From: Actinomycetes bacterium
GTDB lineage: Bacteria > Actinomycetota > Actinomycetes > Propionibacteriales > Nocardioidaceae
DNA: 9,274 bases
NCBI GenBank assembly: GCA_023417775.1
Contig: JAEZEJ010000082.1
Span: 1-9,274, forward strand
Direction of reading: 5' to 3'
The notes below the pieces were generated by a model. The model did not search any database. It was given only the letters and a program-made list of their open reading frames with translations, and had not been told where the DNA came from. The stretch's first letter is position 1. Each line of letters begins with the position of its first letter. The position numbers and the translations under genes were made by a program. Of the stretch, positions 4,882 to 9,274 are shown in pieces.

Positions 4882-6255
4882 ATGGATGTCATCCGTTCGG
4901 TATTCCAGTGGCTGATCGACCTGGGAGCACCGGTCTTCCTGGCGATCATCCTCACGCTCATCGGCATCGTCTTCCGGATGAAGGTCACGCGGGCGATCTC
5001 CGCGGGCCTGACCCTCGGAGTGGCGCTCGCCGGCATCACGCTCGTCGTCGACTACATGCTGGCGAATGTCGGCGAGGCGTCGAAGGCCTTCGTGGAGAAC
5101 ACGGGCGTGAGCCTGACCGCCCTCGACATGGGCTGGCCGCCCGCGCTCGGGATGGCGTGGGGATGGCAGTTCGCCTTCCTCATGTTCCCGATCCAGATCG
5201 TCGTGAACCTCGTGATGCTGGCCCTGCGCTGGACCACCTGCCTCAATGTCGACATGTGGAATGTCGGCAACAAGGTGCTGACCGCATTCCTCGTCACCTA
5301 TGTGTCGGATCTCGTGTGGCTCGGATTCGCGGTCGCGGCGCTGCAGGCGGTCGCCGAGCTCAAGAACGCCGACGTGACCCGGTACCGGCTGCAGAAGCTC
5401 ACCGGCATCCCCGGTGTCTCGATGCCGCACCCGATGTTCCTCACCGGCATCTGGCTCTACCCCTTCATCAAGGTCATGGACCGGCTGCTGCCCAGCACCT
5501 GGAATATCGATGCGCAGAAGCTCCGCGACAAGATCGGCGTCTTCGGTGAGAACCACGTCATGGGGTTCCTCATCGGCTGCGGTATCGGCGCCCTCGGCGG
5601 CTATGGACCGAGCGCCGTGCTGACGCTGGGCATCCAGGCCGCGGCCGCGCTGACCCTGTTCCCGATGGTGGCCAAGCTGTTCACGACGGCGCTGACGCCG
5701 GTGAGCGAGGCGGCGACCAATTTCACCAAGCGGCGGTTCAATGATCGCGAGTTCACCATCGGACTGGACTGGCCGATCATGGCCGGACGCTCCGAGCACT
5801 GGCTGCTGATGATCCTCACGATCCCCGTGCTGCTGCTCTACGCGCTCATCCTGCCCGGCAACATGGTGCTGCCCTTCGGCGGCCTGATGAACATCTGCCT
5901 CGTGGTGCCGTTGTTCTTCTTCACGATGGGCAATTTCGTGAAGATGGCGATCGGCACGATCATCGGCATCCCGATGCAGCTGTACGTGGCGACCTTCTTC
6001 GCGCCGTACTTCACCTCGCTGGCCGAGCGGACCGGAGGCGTGGAGCCCCCCGAGGGGCAGCAGCTCGCGTGGTTCGGCATGGACATCTCCGAGCTGCGCT
6101 ACATCGTGGTCGACGCCGCCTCGGGCAGCCTGATCGGCATCGCATTGGCCGTGGTGACCGCTGTGCTCGCGTTCTTCTACTTCCGCGGCATCCAGCGTGA
6201 CGATCTGGTGTTCAAGGCAGAACTGGAGGGGACCCATGTCGGACCGAACGCGTGA
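4882..6255 (+). CDS. PTS EIIC component, galactitol-family membrane permease
   Basis: A 457-residue integral membrane protein of the PTS galactitol (Gat) family, close to the length of E. coli GatC. It has an amphipathic N-terminus (MDVIRSVFQWLIDLGAPVFL), about ten or more membrane segments across its length, and family-like segments such as the WPPALGMAWGW loop near residue 90 and the EAATNFTKRRF loop near residue 275. It binds and translocates the polyol while EIIB phosphorylates it. GGAG lies at 4871-4874, 7 nt before the ATG. The 3' end overlaps the next small membrane-protein gene by 20 bp. Galactitol-family EIICs also include pentitol transporters, so the substrate could be a C4, C5 or C6 polyol; galactitol itself should not be assumed. 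Confidence 0.92.
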   Translation: MDVIRSVFQWLIDLGAPVFLAIILTLIGIVFRMKVTRAISAGLTLGVALAGITLVVDYMLANVGEASKAFVENTGVSLTALDMGWPPALGMAWGWQFAFLMFPIQIVVNLVMLALRWTTCLNVDMWNVGNKVLTAFLVTYVSDLVWLGFAVAALQAVAELKNADVTRYRLQKLTGIPGVSMPHPMFLTGIWLYPFIKVMDRLLPSTWNIDAQKLRDKIGVFGENHVMGFLIGCGIGALGGYGPSAVLTLGIQAAAALTLFPMVAKLFTTALTPVSEAATNFTKRRFNDREFTIGLDWPIMAGRSEHWLLMILTIPVLLLYALILPGNMVLPFGGLMNICLVVPLFFFTMGNFVKMAIGTIIGIPMQLYVATFFAPYFTSLAERTGGVEPPEGQQLAWFGMDISELRYIVVDAASGSLIGIALAVVTAVLAFFYFRGIQRDDLVFKAELEGTHVGPNA

Positions 6256-6436
6256 ACTCAGCCTGCGGGTGGCCTTCGGCCTCGGCGTGCTGCTGAGCGT
6301 GGTGTTCCTGGTGGTCAGCGTGATCACCTGGAGCCTCCCGCTCGGCGCGTGCGCCCTGGTGCTGGCCATCCTGCTGACCAAGAATCTGGACGTCATCGGC
6401 GTCGACGTGGACCGTAGAAAGGGCACTTCCGCATGA
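6236..6436 (+). CDS. Small two-helix membrane protein embedded in the PTS operon
   Basis: A 66-residue protein with two hydrophobic helices (about residues 13-31, AFGLGVLLSVVFLVVSV, and 34-48, LPLGACALVLAILL), a polar basic N-terminus (MSDRTREL) and a charged C-terminus (DVDRRKGTSA). I recognise no family. The longer in-frame start at 6197 lies entirely inside EIIC; ATG at 6236 has a strong GGAGGGG (6225-6231) 4 nt upstream and is preferred. It overlaps EIIC by 20 bp and the aldolase start by ATGA (6433-6436), so its output is coupled to both. That arrangement suggests an accessory or stabilising partner of EIIC, or a membrane anchor for the pathway. The role is inference; a real translated gene is likely because of the Shine-Dalgarno and coding bias. 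Confidence 0.75.
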   Translation: MSDRTRELSLRVAFGLGVLLSVVFLVVSVITWSLPLGACALVLAILLTKNLDVIGVDVDRRKGTSA

Positions 6437-7245
6437 TGAACCCTCAGCTCGACCGATTCTTCGAGGCCGTCGTGGACCTGTGCGACGACCTCTACCGACT
6501 CGGCTGGGCGGAGAATCACGCCGGCAACCTCAGCTATCGGCTGAGCGAGGATGAGCGACGACTGTTCGGCGAGGGGGATCAGCGCCGGACCGTGACCTTG
6601 GACGAGCCGTTGCCGGAGCTGGCCGCCCGGAGCTTCCTCGTCACGTCGGCCGGAAGTCCGTTCCGGCTGCTGGTCAAGGAGCCGCGACGGCACACCGGTG
6701 TCATCGACATGGCTCCGGACGGTGGCTCCTATGACATCGTCTGGGGACTCCTCGGCGAGCGGATGCCGACCAGCGAGCTGCCCGCGCATCTGCGAGGGCA
6801 CGCCGAGCGGGGTGCGGTCGACCCGGAGAACCGGGTGGTGCTGCACTGTCACCCGACGCATCTGGTCGCGATGACGCATGTGCATCCGCTCGACGAGGTC
6901 ACCTTCACCCGGGCGCTGTGGGCGACCAACTCGGAGTCGATCCTGGCGATCCCCGAGGGGATCGGTCTCCTGCCGTGGATGGTGTGCGGCACGGACACGA
7001 TCGGCATCGAATCGGCGCGGAAGTTCCGTGAGGTGAGCGTCGTGGTCTGGGCCTACCACGGGGTCCTCGTCGGAGGCCGCTCCTTGCAGGCGGCGATGGG
7101 CATGGTCGAGAGTGTCGACAAGGCCGCCGAGACCTGGCTGCTCTCCCGAGGCCCCGAGCAGCACGCGATCGAGGAGGATCAGCTGCGCGAGCTCGCCGAG
7201 GAGTTCGACATCCGCCCGCCCGCCCGTTTCCTCTCCCGTTCCTAA
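6433..7245 (+). CDS. RhaD-like class II (zinc) ketose-phosphate aldolase
   Basis: A 270-residue protein that aligns along its length with E. coli L-rhamnulose-1-phosphate aldolase (274 residues). Conserved stretches are WGLLGERMPTSELPAHL, HCHPTHLVAMT, FTRALW and LPWMVCGTD. Zinc ligands are H138, H140 and H209 and the catalytic acid is E115, matching RhaD H141, H143, H212 and E117. It should cleave a ketose phosphate between C3 and C4 by an enediolate mechanism. Two positions I recall as part of the RhaD phosphate site differ: N29 is His29 (ENHAGN) and S75 is Ala73 (VTSAGS), while N32, T113 and S114 are kept. Rhamnulose-1-phosphate is unlikely as the substrate, as no rhamnose isomerase or rhamnulokinase is present and a PTS and dehydrogenase precede it. 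The start is an ATGATG overlapping the upstream stop; AAAGGG lies 9 nt before. Confidence 0.85.
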   Translation: MMNPQLDRFFEAVVDLCDDLYRLGWAENHAGNLSYRLSEDERRLFGEGDQRRTVTLDEPLPELAARSFLVTSAGSPFRLLVKEPRRHTGVIDMAPDGGSYDIVWGLLGERMPTSELPAHLRGHAERGAVDPENRVVLHCHPTHLVAMTHVHPLDEVTFTRALWATNSESILAIPEGIGLLPWMVCGTDTIGIESARKFREVSVVVWAYHGVLVGGRSLQAAMGMVESVDKAAETWLLSRGPEQHAIEEDQLRELAEEFDIRPPARFLSRS

Positions 7246-7255
7246 GGAGCCGCTC

Positions 7256-8896
7256 ATGTCCACTCCGTTCTCGCCCGACCAGTCCCCGCATGTGGAGGCG
7301 TTGCGCGGTCTCGCGCTGACCAGCGATGTCGTCGGCTACTGCGCCGATCCCGTGTTCGCCTGGAATCTCGATCGTGATCCGGCGCGCCGGGTCGTGCTCG
7401 TCAGCGGTGGCGGCGCCGGACACGAGCCGATGCACGCGGGATTCCTCGGGCGGGGTGGCCTGGATGTGGCGGTGCCCGGCGAGGTGTTCACCTCGCCGCA
7501 CAATGGGCAGATCGTCGCGGGCGTGCAGCAGGCCGGGCGACCCGGTGACGAGGTGCTGCTGATCGTCAAGAACTACACGGGCGATGTCATCAACTTCGCC
7601 ATCGCGGCGGAACGGCTGACCGCCGAGGGGTATCGCGTCGCGACCGTCCTCGTCGACGATGATCTCGGCAGCGAGGGTGCCGCCGTCGGCCGGCGCGGCA
7701 CGGGGGCGACGGTGGTGATCGAGAAGATCCTCGGGGCTGCCGCCGACGGCGGGGCCGGGCTGGAGGAGCTGCACCGGCTGGGCTCGGCGGTCGCGGAGCG
7801 ATCGCGATCGCTGGCCGTGGCGCGGGCCTCCCACACCCGCCCCGGCGGAGGAGCGGGCTTCGAGGTGGGCGACGGTCTGCTGGAGTACGGCGTCGGCATC
7901 CACGGGGAGACCGCTGCCGAGACCATCGAGGACCCGGGTCTCGATGCGCTGGCCGAGCGGATGGTCGGCGAGCTGCTGGACGCGGTGGGGGAGGCCGCCC
8001 ACGGCCATCTGGTGATGGTCGATGGCCTCGGCGGCGTCAGCAATCTCGAGCTGGCGCACATCAGCGCGCGGGTTGCCGACCTCCTGGCCGAGCGCGATGC
8101 CGAGCTCGTGAGCCTGGTGACGGGGACCTTCATCTCGGCCCTCGACATGCGCGGCTTCTCGATCACGGTCACCGCCGTGGACGATCCCGGCTGGGTCGAT
8201 CACTGGCTGGCCCCGCACGGGACGGCATTGCCGCGGCCCGTGCGATCCTCCGCGGCGGCACCCGCCGAAGGCATCGGCGAAGGTGCTCCAGCAGGCGAGT
8301 CGAGCGACTGGCTCGACGCCGTGGCCGCGCGGTTCGCCGAGCTGCGCGACCCTCTGAACGCCCTCGACCAGGCCGTGGGCGATGGCGACCTGGGCACCAA
8401 TATCGCGCAGGGGCTCGCTCGGGCCGCGCGGCGCGGCGGCTCCGGCATGGACGGCGAGCTCGAGTCGATCGCCGGCGCCTTCCTCGACGAGGTCGGCGGG
8501 TCCAGCGGACCGCTGTTCGGACTCGTGCTGGCCGAGATCGCCCGGGCGGCGAGCGAGGACTCCGGCCCGGGGGACCTCGGCCGCGGGCTGAGATCCGGGG
8601 TCGAGGCGGTCCGCCGCGTGGGTGGAGCCGCGCCGGGTGACCGGACCATGGTCGACGCCCTCGCTCCGGCTGCCGAGCATGACGCCCTGGATGCCGGGGC
8701 GCTCGCCGCAGCCGTGGCCGGCGCCCAGGGCACTCGGACGATGACGGCCCGCCGTGGCCGCGCCAGCTATCTCGGCGAACGCGTCATCGGTACTCCCGAC
8801 CCCGGTGCGGTGGCCGCCGCGCTGCTGCTCGAGAGCATCGCGGAGCGGGCCGGCGCCGATCTCGGCGATCTCGACACGGCCTCGCTGCTCGACTGA
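7256..8896 (+). CDS. Fused DhaK-DhaL dihydroxyacetone (triose) kinase, ATP-dependent
   Basis: A 546-residue single-chain kinase. Residues about 10-325 are the DhaK (DAK1) domain: GGGAGHEP at 51-58 (H56), D110 in VKNYTGDVINF, and H216 in GVGIHGET, the histidine that binds the ketone covalently as a hemiaminal. Residues 328-350 are an Ala/Gly/Pro/Glu linker. Residues about 351-546 are the ATP-binding DhaL (DAK2) domain: D371, D376 and D378 in LDQAVGDGDLG hold magnesium, followed by GGSSGPLFG, GDRTMVDAL and the C-terminal ASYLGERVIGTPDPGA. Fusion and the complete DhaL domain mark the ATP-using type, not the PTS-dependent DhaKLM type. It should phosphorylate dihydroxyacetone, possibly D-glyceraldehyde or erythrulose. 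ATG at 7256 has AAGGAG starting in the aldolase stop codon, 6 nt upstream. As the last gene, it likely rescues the unphosphorylated aldolase product. Confidence 0.9.
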   Translation: MSTPFSPDQSPHVEALRGLALTSDVVGYCADPVFAWNLDRDPARRVVLVSGGGAGHEPMHAGFLGRGGLDVAVPGEVFTSPHNGQIVAGVQQAGRPGDEVLLIVKNYTGDVINFAIAAERLTAEGYRVATVLVDDDLGSEGAAVGRRGTGATVVIEKILGAAADGGAGLEELHRLGSAVAERSRSLAVARASHTRPGGGAGFEVGDGLLEYGVGIHGETAAETIEDPGLDALAERMVGELLDAVGEAAHGHLVMVDGLGGVSNLELAHISARVADLLAERDAELVSLVTGTFISALDMRGFSITVTAVDDPGWVDHWLAPHGTALPRPVRSSAAAPAEGIGEGAPAGESSDWLDAVAARFAELRDPLNALDQAVGDGDLGTNIAQGLARAARRGGSGMDGELESIAGAFLDEVGGSSGPLFGLVLAEIARAASEDSGPGDLGRGLRSGVEAVRRVGGAAPGDRTMVDALAPAAEHDALDAGALAAAVAGAQGTRTMTARRGRASYLGERVIGTPDPGAVAAALLLESIAERAGADLGDLDTASLLD

Positions 8897-9078
8897 TCCC
8901 GCTCGCCCGGCTCCGCGGGCCCGTGGGTTGCGGTGCTAGGCCGGCACAGGCTCACCTGCGTGTCTGCCCGCCCCATCAGCAGGACGCGGCATTCGCGGAA
9001 CGTCCCCGCGAGGCAGGTGAGTTCACCGAGATCCACCGGCTGACGATCGACCCGGTGACCGGCTGACGAGCCGAGAAC
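8897..9078. other. Intergenic spacer with an inverted repeat, no supported gene
   Basis: The 182 bp between the kinase stop and the terminator hold no convincing ORF on either strand. CTCACCTGC (8951-8959) and GCAGGTGAG (9013-9021) are perfect 9-bp inverted arms enclosing 53 bp, within which CGCGG (8994-8998) and CCGCG (9006-9010) form a smaller stem. A structured 3' UTR element is possible but unproven. Confidence 0.35.
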
Positions 9079-9112
9079 CAGAGAAGCCCCGACCGTGGTC
9101 GGGGCTTCTCTG
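9079..9112 (-). terminator. Strong hairpin terminator after tRNA-Lys, possibly shared with the polyol operon
   Basis: Perfect 15-bp arms (9079-9093 and 9098-9112, core AGAAGCCCCGAC) around a CGTG loop. On the minus strand it starts 3 nt after the tRNA CCA end and is followed by GGTTCTC, a weak T-rich tail, the usual arrangement for a tRNA terminator. The symmetrical hairpin lies between convergent units, so it may also stop the plus-strand operon, although no T-run follows on that side. Confidence 0.85.
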
Positions 9113-9115
9113 CGG

Positions 9116-9191
<76 letters not shown>

Positions 9192-9213
9192 AGTGCGCTG
9201 TGCGCGAGATAGA

Positions 9214-9244
9214 ACATTACCGCATCGCGCCAACGTCGTGCCAA
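9214..9244 (-). promoter_or_regulatory. Possible promoter of tRNA-Lys
   Basis: On the minus strand TTGGCA (9244-9239) is followed after 19 bp by TAATGT (9219-9214), a good TANNNT -10. Transcription would begin about 16 nt before the mature tRNA 5' end at 9191. The spacer is longer than optimal, so the -35 is uncertain. Confidence 0.4.
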
Positions 9245-9274
9245 TCGGGTCAGGCGGTGTGAGCCTCCAACCAG

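Noticed and set aside
6433..7245. Assignment of the aldolase as a true rhamnose-pathway RhaD
   Set aside because: No rhamnose isomerase, rhamnulokinase or mutarotase is nearby; a PTS and a polyol dehydrogenase precede it, and two phosphate-site residues differ.
4774..7263. An 829-codon open frame on the minus strand opposite EIIB, EIIC, the small protein and the aldolase
   Set aside because: It is antisense to four clearly recognised genes. Its translation is rich in His, Asp, Arg and Gly in the way typical of the complement of G/C-ending codons, with no recognisable domain.
6905..8680. A 591-codon minus-strand frame opposite the aldolase and the kinase
   Set aside because: Same antisense artefact; the opposite strand encodes a complete DhaKL with all catalytic residues.
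8951..9021. Inverted repeat after the kinase gene as a small RNA or riboswitch
   Set aside because: Only 9-bp outer arms around 53 bp, no promoter and no known motif; listed only as a spacer feature.

Overview
The window is high-GC DNA (strong G/C preference at third codon positions, tight ATGA/GTGA gene overlaps, one leaderless small gene, a DUF222-like gene remnant). It fits an actinobacterium, most likely of the Micrococcales; I cannot name the genus from sequence alone.

Layout. (1) Positions 1-1645: a short upstream region, possibly holding the 5' end of a divergent gene, then a two-gene unit: an XRE-cupin regulator (195-785) and an EamA/RhtA-type exporter (782-1645). The regulator's start is preceded by three GCACT repeats about one helical turn apart and by a three-codon ORF that takes the good Shine-Dalgarno. 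(2) Positions 1646-1975: no intact gene; a minus-strand remnant resembling the C-terminal part of a DUF222 (HNH-endonuclease-associated) protein, with two in-frame stops. (3) Positions 1976-2131: a 51-residue glycine-zipper membrane protein, apparently leaderless, ending 5 bp from the convergent DeoR-family repressor (2137-2910, minus). (4) Positions 3054-8896: a seven-gene operon divergent from the repressor: zinc polyol-phosphate dehydrogenase, PTS EIIA, EIIB and EIIC of the galactitol family, a 66-residue two-helix membrane protein, a RhaD-like class II aldolase, and a fused DhaK-DhaL dihydroxyacetone kinase. (5) Positions 8897-9274: a short spacer, a strong hairpin terminator and a minus-strand tRNA-Lys(CUU).

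How the genes work together. The operon reads as a complete route for a sugar alcohol. The PTS imports and phosphorylates the polyol, the dehydrogenase makes a ketose phosphate, the aldolase splits it, and the kinase phosphorylates the unphosphorylated triose. There is no sugar-phosphate kinase of the tagatose-6-phosphate kinase type. The aldolase keeps the zinc ligands and catalytic Glu of RhaD but has replaced two residues that I recall as belonging to the donor-phosphate site (N29 to H, S75 to A). This suggests a natural route in which a ketose with a distal phosphate is cleaved to dihydroxyacetone plus an aldehyde phosphate, with the DhaKL protein rescuing the dihydroxyacetone. That is the most interesting hypothesis in the window. 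The alternative is ordinary ketose-1-phosphate cleavage to DHAP plus an aldehyde, with the kinase acting on glyceraldehyde.
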